The notes under the pieces are model-generated. The model saw nothing but the letters and a program-made list of their open reading frames with translations, had not been told where the DNA came from and made no database searches. The position numbers and the translations under genes were made by a program. Shown here in pieces: positions 11,690 through 24,300 of a stretch of DNA of 64,000 nt. Position 1 is the stretch's first letter. Each line of letters begins with the position of its first letter. The stretch is from Scleropages formosus (Eukaryota > Chordata > Actinopteri > Osteoglossiformes > Osteoglossidae). The stretch spans positions 14,080,001-14,144,000 of the forward strand of contig NC_041827.1 in the NCBI RefSeq assembly GCF_900964775.1, read 5' to 3'.

Positions 11690-11915
11690 CATTCATTCAG
11701 TTTTTTTATTGTACAACTTACAATGTTAAGGTCACAATTATTACATGTTGACAATCATTTACCCATTTAGGTATTTTTACCAGAGGAATTTTTTTTTCTT
11801 TTTGGTAAGCACCTTGTTCAAGGGTATTACAGCCGGAGGGGGGGGGGGGATCGAACCTACGACCTTTGGGTCCAAGGGCAGTAGCTCTAACCACTATGCT
11901 ACCAGCTATCCCATT
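11690..11915 (-). repeat. SINE-B copy
   Basis: Same layout as other SINE-B copies: B-box complement GATCGAACCTACGACCT, A-box complement CTCTAACCACTATGCTACC, and middle GTAAGCACCTTGTTCAAGGG. A G9 run lies next to the B-box. Confidence 0.8.
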
Positions 11916-12199
11916 TTTTTTTTTATTTTTCATATTAGTAAAAAAGGTTCAGTATTGTTGTGGAAAACAATATCAAGTTCAAATTTAAGGTTTACTGTGA
12001 AATGGCTAACGCAAAGTTGCAAGACAAAGGACGTTTTAAGCAAAGTTTAACAGTGCATTTAGGAGTCTCGGTACGCTTGCAATCAAACACCGGTTTCCCT
12101 CCGGACGTTGAACGTGGCGGACACAAACAGACAGAGCGCACATGACGCACTTGCGCTTTTGATGCGCTCGCTTTGTGCCGACTCACGGACTCGTTGAAG

Positions 12200-14953
12200 A
12201 TGGCAGGGCTGGAGCTGCTCTACAACTCGGTCGCCAGTAGCATCAGTTGTCCGCAAGATGTTCTCGTCTGTTTCGTGCACTGGGAAATAGTGAGACGTGG
12301 ATACAAATGTCTCGGTGTTGGCGACGAGGTGAGTCAGTATTATAAGAAGTACAAGTACTGCTTCGGCTAAGTAAGTAACCGCTGCGCTGCCGTGTTAAAT
12401 TTAAGTTATGCTAAAATACTATTTTGCATTTCCCTGCCTGGTGAGTGTAGTCATCGACAGCTGTCTAGACAGGCTGCCGAAAGCTACGACGTACGTGTTG
12501 GAGATGCAGGTCACGTGGTTTACCTGTCCGCTTCCCCCCCCCAGCAACATACACAACACAACACATACACAACACAACACAAACAAAGTCAACAACAGAC
12601 AAAATAAACCAAAAAAGAACGACTAAAAAACAACAGAGTCAATCCATATCATATGTGAGCACAAGCAACCAAATAATTCTCACACTTGAATTGCCTCTTT
12701 GATTGAATTCATTTAGCTGACACCTCCAGCGAGTAGCTATCCCATAATAAATATTCACCAGTCAGTTTAATTTTTCTTATGGTAAGAACCTTGCCTGCTG
12801 CTCAAGCCAGGCTACGGCTTGAGTGGGATTCGAGCCTACAGCCTTTGGATTCGCAAAAAGCAGCGGCTCTAACCGCTACAGTTAGAGAAGAGTCAGGTGC
12901 CACTTTTGGTTTTTAGTAGACGGAGTAGGTAAGTTAAGATATCCTAGATGCTGCTGAAGACCCTTTTTTGTTTTCTTTCATAGTTGGGGTACTCTACCAA
13001 CTTGAGAGAGATCAGTTCAGTTTAGTTTGGTCTTCATTTACATTTCCGGTTGGATCGTGGATTGTGTTTATTCCTTTGCTGCGAACTGCGCTTATTTTGC
13101 CGTGTTTCTTTGTGCTTCAGCCTCAGACAAGTGACAAAAAGTCAGAGCTGCTGCCCCAGGGCTGGAATGGCAACAAGGAGCTGTACACCCTACGATACCA
13201 GTCCAGCGATGACAAGAGTCGGCTGCTGGTCAAAGCCATTACGGTGGACTCCTCTCTCATCTTCAACCTGATGGTATCTGACTGAGTGTTGACCAACTGC
13301 TCTGTCTGTCTCTAGTGGGGCAGCAGGTGGCATAGTGGTTAGAGCCATCAACTTAGTCAAAACACCCAGGTTTGAGTCCCACCTCCTGGTGTTGTACCTG
13401 TGAACAATGTACTAACCCTGTAAAAATTACCCAGCTTTCTAAACAAGTAAATCAATGTAAGTAGCTTATGTTAGAAAATGACATTGTAAGCCTCTTTCCA
13501 AAGAAGCGTCAATTAAATGATTTTTTTTTTTTTTTTGTGATGCCTACCCCCTTTGAATTTTAGGTTTACACTATTTGAGGGAGCTCTTTTGAAATGCTCA
13601 TGTATTTGTTCAAGGATGAAGTAATACAGTACGGTATTTGTCTTTCTTGTGTCAGGACATGACTACAGAGCAAGTCTCAGACTTGACAGTGAATGTCAGT
13701 GATTATGTAGATGCAGACAACCTCCTTACATTCGACAGGTTGGTTACAGTGTACTCTTAGTTGATGCCAGTGTTTACAGCTCACAGTTGTCATCAAAGTA
13801 TTTTGCAGCACATGGAGCTTGTTTGTTTCTCTTTACGGCAGCTCAGAAGCCATTTAAAATGAGCACATGGCTGCATTCTGTGCAGGATGATTTGTTATAA
13901 TGTGTTGAGGAAGTAATAGACCAAGGAAGCTTTTTCTTTTTTTGCAGAGTGTTAAAGAACACAGAGGAGCTGAAAACAAAGGTCCAAACCGGTCTTCTGT
14001 CGCAGATGTTCAAGCAGAAGACTGAGAGTAAAAAGAAAGTTGAGAAGAGTGAAAGAGAGAGAACCCCAGATTGGGGGCCAGACCATGACCCTCTTCGGAT
14101 TCCCCCAAGAAGGCCTCTGGCTGGACGGGATCCCAGCTGGTAGGTACATAGAGGGCACCTGTCTCCATCAGCCGCCTTAGTGAACAGAGACATCTGTATA
14201 AAAAACTGAAGTAGAGTTTAGGCAAGCCATACCTCACAGAAAACAGCTTTTCTTAACAGGTTTGCACCTCTTGACTGGGAAACAACTGCTTTTATACAAG
14301 GCAGAATAAATTAATATTTTACAGCTTACTTTAATATATGCAAAGGAAAAATTCAGCAAACCATTATTTTGTTTTTATTACTTGCCTAAAAGAATGTTTT
14401 TGATATAAAGTGAAAGATGTACTAATTAAAATATGTTCAGTGTTTCTATGGAAGCAGTTATTAGTCACATTGATTGCAATATACTGCACCCTCATGTAAT
14501 ACGGTTTCTCACACACACACACCCCATTTTTAGTCCGTTACATACTCTTTGTACATCCACAACAGGTTATTTTATTATGTATGGCAAAATCAGATGTTTC
14601 AGAACAGAGATGCACAGTTTTTTTTTTTTTAATTTTTCCGCAATGATGTTACTGTTCTGGGGGTGTGGTGGCACGGCTGGTTCAGCCGGTGCCCACTGTG
14701 TGGTGGGTCTGGGCTTCGAGCCCTGCTTGGGGTGCCTTTTGATGGACTGGTGTCCCAACCTGGGTGCCCCCCCCCCATTTGATCCAGTTCAGGACATGCA
14801 GTTGTTGACAGTGGATTGGACTGTTACTGTTTTGTGATGCCAAGTCAGTTAGCACTGTTACTCTGGAAACAGTGACGCCTGGTGGTCAAGCAGGGTTCGA
14901 ATCCTAGTGACTGGACTCCTCTCTTGTGATACAGGCACTGAAAAGACATCCTT

Positions 14954-14985
<32 letters not shown>

Positions 14986-15575
14986 TTTTCAGAACCGCTC
15001 GTCCCATACGGGGTCACGGGGAACCGGAGCCTACCCGGTAACACAGGGCGCAAGGCCGGAGGAGGAGGGGACACACCCAGGACGGGACGCCAGTCCGTCG
15101 CAAGGCACCCCAAGTGGGACTCGAACCCCAGACCCACAGTCCTTCATTAACACAGCCACACTTATTCCCTGATAAACCCAAATAATTCCTACCATATGAA
15201 AAAATCAGAAAAATCAATGAAGAAATATTTACTGTCATAATTGAAATAATTGCACGCGTTGTATTTTCTACGAGATGTACGTTGCTTTGGAGAGAAGCGT
15301 CTGCTAAATGAATAAATGTAAATGTATTAAGAGACTGAATACTAAATACTATTGTTATTATTCATTTATGTGAAGCTTTCCTCCAAAACCGTCTACAGTG
15401 TTCAACTTATACCTGCTTACAATTGTTTACGTATTTTAACAGCTATCTAATCTTTACTGAAAGGTATGTGCCATGTTAACAACAAGACTAATTAGTGACG
15501 TGACACAGGTACTCTCCTGGCGTAGGGTTTGTTTGCATTGGGGAGTCAAGGACATAGGCACTGATCTTGTGAATT

Positions 15576-15606
<31 letters not shown>

Positions 15607-18600
15607 GATGGCATATATCCATAAGTCAAATTATCAAAATGTGTCTGAGGGTGTATAGGACAGACAGTTGTTGTTAAAGAATAAATAAATTAATAAAAAT
15701 AAAAGTCAAGCATTAAATAATACTTTTGAATATTGTAAAAGTATTGAATACTTTTAAATATTGTAAAATGTTTTGTTGTTGGTGTAAAAAAAAAATAATA
15801 ATTTTTTTGTATTTTAATTAATTTTAGGTGAGGTTTTGTTCAGAAACCCTTTTTTCCATTTAAACTATCTGGATAACTGGGTAATCTCACAGAACAAATT
15901 AGCACCATTATGTGAGGAAATGCATTTGAAGAGAATGAAGAGTCTCACAAATGGTGTAGTTAGTGTAGGTATTTTAATTTTTAAAAAAATGGGTAACAGG
16001 TAGCATGTTTAGAGCTGCTGCCTTTGGTCTTGGAGGTTCACATCCTACCTCCCATGATAGTACCCTTCAGCAAGATACTTATTCAGAATTGATACAGTAA
16101 AAATTTACCCTGTATAAATGGGTAAATAATGAGAGGTAGTAATCTGCTTTGGAGAAGTCAAATAAATGAAAAAATGTAAGTCTATAAATACTAAACAACT
16201 ATGTCATCTTTCTAATGAACTTCTAATTGACGTTCTGTGCGTTGTACATTGAAGATTAAAAAAAGTTGGCATTTTAATCACAGCAAAAATCAAGATCTTT
16301 AATCTATATTTTGTGCATTCTTGTGCATATATTGAAAGATTAAACACTATATGGATTTTGCCTGTAGACTGCTGAACAGATTAATCTCAACAAAGAAATT
16401 CCCAAAGAGGGTCTTTTTTTTTAAATGCGTATCATAATAGCAGCCGTAGGATTAAGTTTAATATTTTTTCTGCTCTCATTGTAACACACGTGACAGCAGA
16501 ATATTTTAGCCGTATTTGAGAACGTTCCACATTAATGATGGATGGAAGTTAATGATACAGATGTTACCCACATTATTAATAGTCACAGTATTAACAGTGA
16601 GTCACTAATAAACTGTACTGTGTCAAATATGCAGATGTTGTTTTCCCTTTTGTACTAAACTTAGATTTTTTTTTCCTCTTAGTTAGTAACCAGTTTATTA
16701 AGATACTTGCTCCCAAAATAATACACGAACCATGAAGGGGTAATACTGAGTTGTGAAAATTTATTTAATTAATTCATTTCGTTTTTGTGTATGTGATTTT
16801 CCTCTGTCTGATCTTTGATAGTCCTGTTGGGCTACATTTATATTTATTCACTTAGAAGACCTTTTTCTCCAAAGCATCATACATCTGAGAGAGCAAAACA
16901 ATGAGTGCATTACATCAGCTATTTTAGACAGTGCTTTTTTTCTCGGAAAAATACTTAATGTTAGCATTCATAAATTTGGTTCTCAAAAGTATGTGGGGAA
17001 AATGGTTTTAATTCAAATAATTTCTCAGTTCAACACAAATATATTTTATAGAGTCCATTAAATTCTGCATTGATTATTGAAGGGAATAACTAAACATTGG
17101 CCTTAATTTCAAGACAGTGCTGATTGCCTCCTGCTCTGACTTACTGTGGAGCTTAGTTTCCGGAGAGTGAAAAGAGCACCTTAATGGGCGGACTGAAGAT
17201 GAGAGAAGGGTTTGGTTTTCGCGCGAGGAGGATTAATAAATTAAGGCGTTTTCAGTAATAAATGCCATTTAGTGGAATGATGGCATAAAGAGATTCACCC
17301 ATGTATTTTTACTAATTGCCTTTTGGAGGCAGAGCCGTATTAATCACAGGCAGCGGTGATTTTTGGGGATGGGGAAGCTTTATGAATTTTAATGACATTG
17401 CAGACTGGTTAAACTGCCGTGATTACTGGCTCATGTCAGATGTCTGGCCTGTGAAAAGCGGAATGTCTCTTGGTGCAGAACGTGCACACGTTGATGAAGC
17501 CGTGAGATGAGACGCCTGGTTCGACTGAAGCCCTTACTTTTTTTCCATGGACAGATGCCAGATAAGTTCTGTTGCTGCAGAGTTCCCATAACAGTAAGGA
17601 TGCAGTTGAGGTGTCGTATCCAGTCAGCGTTGGTCACATAAGTGCACTATTTAATTACGCCCTTGAAAGACCGTTTTTCACATAAGGATGGTGTTCAGTA
17701 CTGAGGTGTCAGGCTTTTCTGTTGTTAGTTTTTTTTTTTTTTTTAAACCAGTTTCATGTTGTAAAATACGTATTCTGCAAAAGTAATTGTCCCGAGCTTA
17801 TCAATAGTGATGTTTGTATTTCATTGTTTGAATTTTTTTTTGGCTTGCTGAGAACTAATTGAAATGGTAGGTTAGTTGTTACATTTTTTTGTACCTTCTG
17901 GATGAAAAATTGACCAGAATGAAAGCAAAAGATTTCTGCCTGCTGATGATGGAGTGAAGTCATAGTTTTCCATTATAAAGGGCTGGAATCAAATGTGGAC
18001 AGTCTGATATTTAACACCTGGAAAGGAAGCATTTAGGGGAGAGAAAAAAAGAGGAGGTCTTGCTGCAGGTCTGTACGGGTCCTTTGTACACCACTGTGGT
18101 TCACTGTTTCCTCCCCTCCTCTCCACTCCTTTCTCAAGCCCTCCCCTTATTCAATATTTACTGCTCAGCTTCTATTTTGGGAGCATGATCTCGCTCCTTG
18201 GCTTTGGGCGCGGGACGAGTGAGAGCAGCGCTGCAGAGGAGGAACTGGCTTGAACCCAGGGATAGGTTCCCTCCAGCGCCATTGCCCCTTTGCTCCCCTT
18301 CCTTTATCCACTGACCCTATCAGATTCTTATGATGTCAGCCATTTATTGCAAATATTGCAGTAATGCTGTTTTTTCCTCTTGTCGCCTTTTTCTTTTTGA
18401 AGGAATCAGTGCCCTTGTGATGTCTTTAGCTATGACATCCCACGCTCAGCAGTTAACTAAAAAGGAGAGCCACAGAGATATAAATGTTCATATGAAACTG
18501 CTCTAGAGTGATTGAATGTGCAGGGAGTGTGTCAAGGACTCTTAAGGTGTGATAAATCATCTTGTTGAAATAAACAGTGCTGGTGGACCTTTTTTAGTGG

Positions 18601-19785
18601 ACATTGTAATACATGCTTAAACCTCAATATGTCTGCCACTTTAATGGAATGTATCATAAGAAAGGGTGTACCTTTTTAGAAGTGCTCTGTTTCACTATCA
18701 AATTAAAATACAGGTAGTGTAAATGCCACCGTACACATTTATAATCAGTGCATCTTTGCTCAGTGACTTTTGAATTTGATAATCCGTAGGAACATTATTG
18801 GAAACACTTGTTGTCAGTAAGCATGGTTATTATTCATTCATTATCATTAACCACTTGTTCTAATGCAGGGTCCTGGTGGTCCAGACACTATCCTACAATC
18901 ACAGGGCATAAGGCAGGGTACACCCTGGACGAGACGCCAGTTCGTGTCAGGGTTATGTCTCAAAAGCACACCACACAGACACACACACAGACTCATTCAC
19001 TGACACTTTGGGCAGTTTATTATTATTATTACCATATTAGGATTGTTCCAAAACACACTTGATAATACCTGGCAATGGATGTCATGTTTTTGTGCGTTTG
19101 AATTGGGGTGCTACTTGTCCAAGTGACGGTGTGTTTGTAGGCCTGACCCAATGGCTCCATTTGCTGCTGGACGTGCAGACTTGGATCCCTTAAGGTAAGC
19201 TCTTTTTTTTTTTTTTTTCTTCCTTTTTCCCTCTCCCCCCCTCCTTTCCAAGTACATGTTACTTTGGCAGTGCACATGCTACCATTATTATCTCTGTGCT
19301 GGTGTTTTTGTAGCTGTGTAATATACTTTTTGTGAGAAACCTCCTGTACTTGAATGTACTATGCTCTCCTCATCCCTCCACAGTGGCCAGCCTGGCGGGA
19401 TGATCATGGACCCATTACGCTCTGGTTTTCCACGTTCTGGATTTGACCCCTCTGCTGGGATACCAGGTCGTCTGCCCCCCGGTGCCGTGCCCCCTGGGGC
19501 CCGCTTTGACCCATTTGGACCAATTGGACAGAATCGCCCAGGGTAAAGAGCGCTTGCCAGTGGGCAGTTAGTGAACCAGGACTTTATAATTGCACTATGT
19601 AGTAATCCAGGGTAGACAGTAGCAAAATATGTCCTTGTTGAGTCAGAATATGAAAGTAAGTGTGTATGAAATGTGGAGAATTGATTGTCAGCATTGTTTT
19701 GTTTTGACAAGCTCTATGCTCTTTCATTTGCAGTCCGGACCCAGACCACATGCCCCCTCCAGGCTATGATGACATGTTCATGTAG
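12200..19785 (+). CDS. psmf1: Proteasome inhibitor PI31 subunit (PSMF1), 7 exons
   Basis: Exons: 12200-12328, 13121-13273, 13656-13738, 13948-14139, 19141-19194, 19384-19542, 19734-19785. Phases agree, total 273 residues (human about 271). PI31 binds the 20S proteasome, inhibits it in vitro, and acts as an adaptor for proteasome transport. It dimerises with FBXO7 through its N-terminal FP domain. Visible here: MAGLELLYNSVASSISCPQD start, FP-domain pieces DVLVCFVHWEIV, SDKKSELLPQGW and RLLVKAITVD, then a Pro/Gly/Arg-rich C-terminal half with DPLRIPPRRP, GGMIMDPLRSGFPR and RLPPGAVPPGARFDPFGPIG, ending PGYDDMFM. The C-terminus is the HbYX-type proteasome contact, but Phe stands where human has Tyr. 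The start is fixed by a conserved MAGLE and a GAG|GTGAGT donor. Intron 4 is 5 kb. Neighbour tmem74b is also next to PSMF1 in human. Confidence 0.96.
12700..12885 (-). repeat. Degraded SINE-B copy in psmf1 intron 1
   Basis: Complement of the SINE-B head (CTCTAACCGCTACA) and of the tail (TTCATTTAGCTGACACCT) are both recognisable. The middle is diverged. Confidence 0.65.
13318..13525 (+). repeat. SINE-B copy in psmf1 intron 2
   Basis: Head GGGGCAGCAGGTGGCATAGT, B-box-like GGTTTGAGTCCCACC, middle ATTACCCAGC, tail CCAAAGAAGCGTCAATTAAA followed by a T run. Confidence 0.8.
14658..14777 (+). repeat. Degraded SINE-A 5' half
   Basis: GTGTGGTGGCACGGCTGG and GGGTCTGGGCTTCGAGCC match the SINE-A head with many changes. 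Confidence 0.65.
14957..15139 (-). repeat. SINE-A copy, 5' truncated
   Basis: Minus-oriented copy with (CA)n at its low-coordinate end, then TTCAGAACCGCTCGTCCC and GGGACTCGAACCCCAGAC. The A-box end is missing. Confidence 0.85.
15995..16185 (+). repeat. SINE-B copy in psmf1 intron 4
   Basis: Head GGTAGCATGTTTAGAGCTGC, middle TACCCTGTATAAATGGGTAA, tail CTTTGGAGAAGTCAAATAAA. Confidence 0.75.
18830..19020 (+). repeat. SINE-C type repeat
   Basis: TTAACCACTTGTTCTAATGC, GGTGGTCCAGACACTATCCT and ACACCCTGGACGAGACGCC, followed by a CA-rich stretch. This is the 5' part of the old fish repeat seen again at 23.9-24.3 kb. Confidence 0.65.
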
Positions 19786-21125
19786 AAGCACCAGCAGCTC
19801 CTCTTACTGCCCTCGGCCGGCATAGAAAATGCCTCGCTTTGCTGCCTGTCTGCCCAGGCAGGGGAATATAGGGCAGACATGATTCAGTCTCTTTCTAAAT
19901 TTTATGTTTGTTTTGTTTGAACAGCACATGTATTATACATAAATCCAATTCTGCTTGCTTATTTCTCAGCTGGGAACAGTTGAATAAGCAAATTAGGAAA
20001 ATGATTTAAAAATGCATTTTCAATAAGTTTCATTTTCAATTATACACTTGTGATGGTGAACAGTTTATTACTTGGAATCCAGCTTCACTCTGGCAGTTAT
20101 TTATCGATTTCGGCATAAGCAGATTTATGTTTTTCAAACATAACAGTGCAGTCTTCTGTATCTAAAAGAATTAACTGAATACCAGTGACGTGAGGAAAAA
20201 TGTTTAATTCCTGAGCTTTTTTTAATTTCTTAAAACTCGTAAAACTGGATTTTAATTTGCTGTTAAACCTGTTTGAGTATAAACTTTTTTCTGTATCTGT
20301 AGTCTGAGTATTCTAGAAAAGAATAGAAATATTCTAAAAAAAAAAAAACAGGCTAGTTTGTTTATTTGAAGCATTTGAAAATAAAATAAATTAACACTTG
20401 CCATTGTAGGATAATTTTGTGATAAATGGTGTTTTTTTTTTTTTTTTTTTTTTTTTATAAAGTCCTTGTTACAAAAAAAAATAACTTGGGAGTTTTAGAT
20501 GACATCATGACCTGTGCAGTTGTTATAGGATCGAAACGGTTCATAATTTTCTTGCATATAAAAATTGAGTGCTTCAGCTTTTCTATTGGCCAAGAGGGTA
20601 ATACGATGATACGAGTTAGCCTGGTCTTAAGGGGGAGACTGCAAGGAATATGAGCAGCTGTGCCGAGTTCAGTAGAAAAAAAGAACAAATGGAACAGATC
20701 AGCCCAGCTATTGCAAGGAGTCTCTCCGTTCACTGCAAGCTTGGAAACAAATTAACCAGTAAAATTCAAAGTTCTGTGCAGCCGTTTCACAGGCTGCTTT
20801 TGGTGCAATTTATCTCTGTATTGTTGATTCCATAATGGCACTTGTTTGTACCAGTCATTTCTCAAAATCTCTAATGGCAGAGTCTGGATGTATAGCCTTT
20901 CATTAATCATTCCTTCCTAATTCACTCCAACTAGCACTATACTTTTAATTAACATGTGCATATGTATTGAGTTAAAAAAAAAAAAAAAAAAAAAAAAGAA
21001 TGGGGAACGCACATAGTCTGATTATAAGTGTTTTGCACCGTAGTTGGTTAACATACCACCCAAACTGTACTGTTTGTAGTCTTGTGTAAATTATGACCAT
21101 CCAGAGAAAATGGACTGAAAGTTCA
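19786..21125 (+). other. psmf1 3' UTR and downstream flank
   Basis: Overlapping AATAAA signals at 20380-20390 are the best poly(A) candidates, giving a 3' UTR near 0.6 kb. T and A runs at 20433-20456 and 20974-20996 follow. No further gene is visible. Confidence 0.5.
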
Positions 21126-21318
21126 CTGGGGCAGCTGGTAGCATAGTGATTTACACTGCTGCCTTTAGACCCAAAGGTTGCAGGTTACCCTAAATTGCTC
21201 CAGCAAAAAAAAAAAAACAAAAGAACATTACCCATCTGTATAAATGGGTAAATAATTGTAAGTAGCTTAACATTGTAAGTCGTGTTGGAGAAAAGTGTCA
21301 GCTAAATGAGTAAATGTA
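21126..21318 (+). repeat. SINE-B copy
   Basis: GGGGCAGCTGGTAGCATAGT head, CCCAAAGGTTGCAGGT, middle AAATGGGTAAATAATTGTAA, tail TTGGAGAAAAGTGTCAGCT. Confidence 0.85.
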
Positions 21319-24300
21319 GGTTATACATCATGTATTCGGCCGAGATCATCAGACAGTTTGTCTTATGCCGACACGTTATGACAGTTAAACTTTTAAAATG
21401 TTGGATCGGGCTGAGCTGTGGAGAGCAGGTGAAGAAGTTTGACGTCCCCAAGTTTAGTTCAATGGCTAATGCCATCCCACGCAGACACTTTGTGTCTAGC
21501 CGCCACTCGCAATGATGCATTTCGAGTCCTACGGAACCATCTGGGTTTAAATAATTTCAGATATGTGCAGAAACAATCCATTTTTAAGGTTGAGGGAAGG
21601 GCTTTTCTCATACTGAATCGGTGGTCTGTGCTGCTGGGAAAAAAACACTGTGCTTTACTGTTCTTTGGGAAGGGAAGGGGAAAAAAAAAAAACCACGGTT
21701 GTGTGAGCACAAATGGCAGGCAGTGAGAGCGGTGCGAGTTTGGGGAGGCGCGTTTCTGTGGAAGGTAGAGGCCGACACAGAATCGCTGCTGTAGAAGTTG
21801 ATTGATTTGCTATGCCACTCGGTTTCACAGACCTGTGCTGCATGCAAAGTAGCTTCAGTTCCTGTAGCCTGTGAGTAGAGCACCGCGTGTGGAGTGTATT
21901 ATACCGCAGTATATCAGTGCTCTGTACCAGTGGAGCGCAGTCTTTAACGTCCCTTCTCGTCGTTACGTTTATGTAATTACATTTTCTACCATTGTCTCAC
22001 CTTTAACAAGTTTTTTTTTTTTTTTTTTTTGCTGTGATCGAAGGCAAGCGCTTGTAGAAATATTTTCCGGGACATTTGTAAGAAGAAAATAAATTTGCTT
22101 TATAGTAGTTTAGTTTTTGCTGACGAATGTAACAGTTATAGTTGTAGTAAAAACAGGTGATGGTGAAAGACCCCGGAAGTGATGCCCACTTCTCTTGTTA
22201 TTATTATTATTGATGATGATGATGATGATAAGAGAAGTTGACCTCACTTGTTGTTGTTGTTAATAATAGTAATAAATTTGTGAGTCATGTGCCTCCACAG
22301 ACTATGCTTTTTTGGGTCACTTCATGTCCTCTAGTGGTTCTTTTGTCGTGACCTTTGTGTGGCACTAAGCCTCCGTGTGGAGAGCCGGGCTCTCATTGAC
22401 ATGCCGTCCATGTGCAGTGGAAAGGAGGAACGTGCATCAAGGGTGTCCGTACCCGGGCAGCAGGAGGGCAGCGCTCGCTGGAGCAGCAGGGCAGATTTCA
22501 ATGTAAACATCATCCATACACACAGTAGTCTCAACTAAGCGTGTTGTGACCGGCGTACGTGTGCGTTTGACTTGCTTTGAAAATATGTACCAGTTTCCCG
22601 TTTACTCTGGTACGCGTCTGCGGAGCGCAAACAATATAGAAACGTGCCGTGACACTCAAAACATCTGACTTTAAGTGGCTCCTTTCAGTTCTCATTATGT
22701 GCCGCTGCCTTTTATATTGGTGACAGTTTCTTCGGCGTGTCATAATTGCCCGTAGGACATTCACAAGCGTGAGGATGATTCATTCCTTTTAGCAGTAATG
22801 AAGCACTGATATTCATCCCAATCATTCGTACCTCGGGCACTGAGACGAGCAGCAAGTAATGACTTCTGCAGGATCAATGACACGGTAGCAGTGTCTAAAG
22901 GGCCAGTTTGCCCAGGGGAGGCCGAGATGAGTCACGGGTTTGACTGAGTGAGTAACCGTACACATACTGGGAATCGATAGTGGTTGTTGGAGCTCCAGCT
23001 CGCTTTCCCACCAGTGTCTTATTCGAAAGTGGCAGAGCTCGGGCAGTCAGTATTATAACGTAATTCACACCTTGCTTGGATGTTGAGCAAGTATTTTTCT
23101 CAAATAGTTCTATTTTATCCTTCATCGTATGCAGCTGAAACACGTGGCACTTCTAGGCGTGAATTTATCTGCCTGCCGCTGCGCTGTAATTGACACCTCC
23201 TCTGGCTCGCAAGCAGGTATGTTTTATAAACAACATAATTCTAAATTTGGCATCTTCCGCAATTGTTTGCTGCGAGTTTGCTTACAAAGGGCTGCGGCGT
23301 CTAGCGCAGCGTTCGTTATCTTGCGCCGTGAAATAAACCGATAGCCGGAGGCTGTGATGGACTCAAGATGGCGAGACCATATGTTGTATTCTGGGTATTC
23401 CAGATCACTCTGGGTGTAACATGGTGTGAAGCAGAACCCCTTATTAACCAGCGTGAAATTCGGAGATTTAGCTTGAATGTTAAAATATGGGCGCGGACAC
23501 AAAGGAAATCTCTGCTAGACGGTAAAAACTTTTGAATAAATCCAGCATGTTCATTTTTGACTGAGAAATATTATGAAAAGAAGAAAACTCACACTTTTCC
23601 ACTTTGCTTGCATTAAATTATGATGGGATACCTTCATCACGGCCTTTATGATGATCTTGTTGAGGGATTGCAGGAAATCATGGCAGAGCACCACTCAGTA
23701 TGCTTTTAAGTGCAGTAGAAGATGGTCATCATGTACTGATTTGTCTGCCTGTTACTCAGCCCTTTAGCCCTTGTTTTTTTTGTGTAGTGTTTTACAGCAT
23801 TCTAACATGAATAAATCTCCAAAAGAGCAATCAGTGTGTTAAATACTGGTCTGTCTTTTAAGAAAATTCATATTTTGTTCCTTACATTCATCATGAGTTC
23901 TCTACCATGAAACCCACACATTTTGCACAGTATTTCCATCCATCCATCCATCCATCCAATTTCAAAAACCAGGTTGCAACCTAGCAGGGTTGTGGTGAAT
24001 TGTAACCTATCCCGGAAGCATTTGGCACAAAGTTGAGGGGGGGAACGCCCCGGACGGGATGCCAGTCCGTCGCAAGGTAGCCATACGTGCACACTCAAAG
24101 GGCAAAAAATAGTCTCGGCAATCTACCTGAACTCTACGTCTTTGGACTGTGGGAGGAAACCCATGCGGACAACGTGCAAACTTCACGCAGACCGAGAAAG
24201 GATCAAACCCATGTTCTCTCACACCATCCAGGCGCGGTGAGGTGGCAGTGCTGCTTGCTGCACCGCTATGCTACACACCATTCCCAGCCCTACTGATATA

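Larger units (their letters stand above)
10003..12199. promoter_or_regulatory. Divergent amhr2/psmf1 spacer
   Basis: This 2.2 kb contains the 5' flanks of both genes. It holds two SINE-B copies (10262-10468 and 11690-11915, minus), a degraded SINE-C piece (about 10490-10670) and unique AT-rich sequence from about 10700 to 11690. CpG content rises from about 12060 to 12200, directly before the psmf1 start codon, which I take as the psmf1 promoter. I recognise no coding exon. Confidence 0.5.
14140..19140 (+). other. psmf1 intron 4: repeats plus candidate conserved non-coding blocks
   Basis: Repeats in it: SINE-A remnant 14658-14777 (+), SINE-A 14957-15139 (-), a shared LINE/SINE tail 15265-15335, SINE-B 15995-16185 (+), another tail near 16825-16890, and SINE-C 18830-19020. 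A T25 run is at 15581-15605. The stretches 17100-17530 and 18040-18500 carry no repeat I know and are compositionally different, with homeodomain-like TAAT cores and RUNX-like TGTGGTT. I see no coding exon. Confidence 0.5.
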
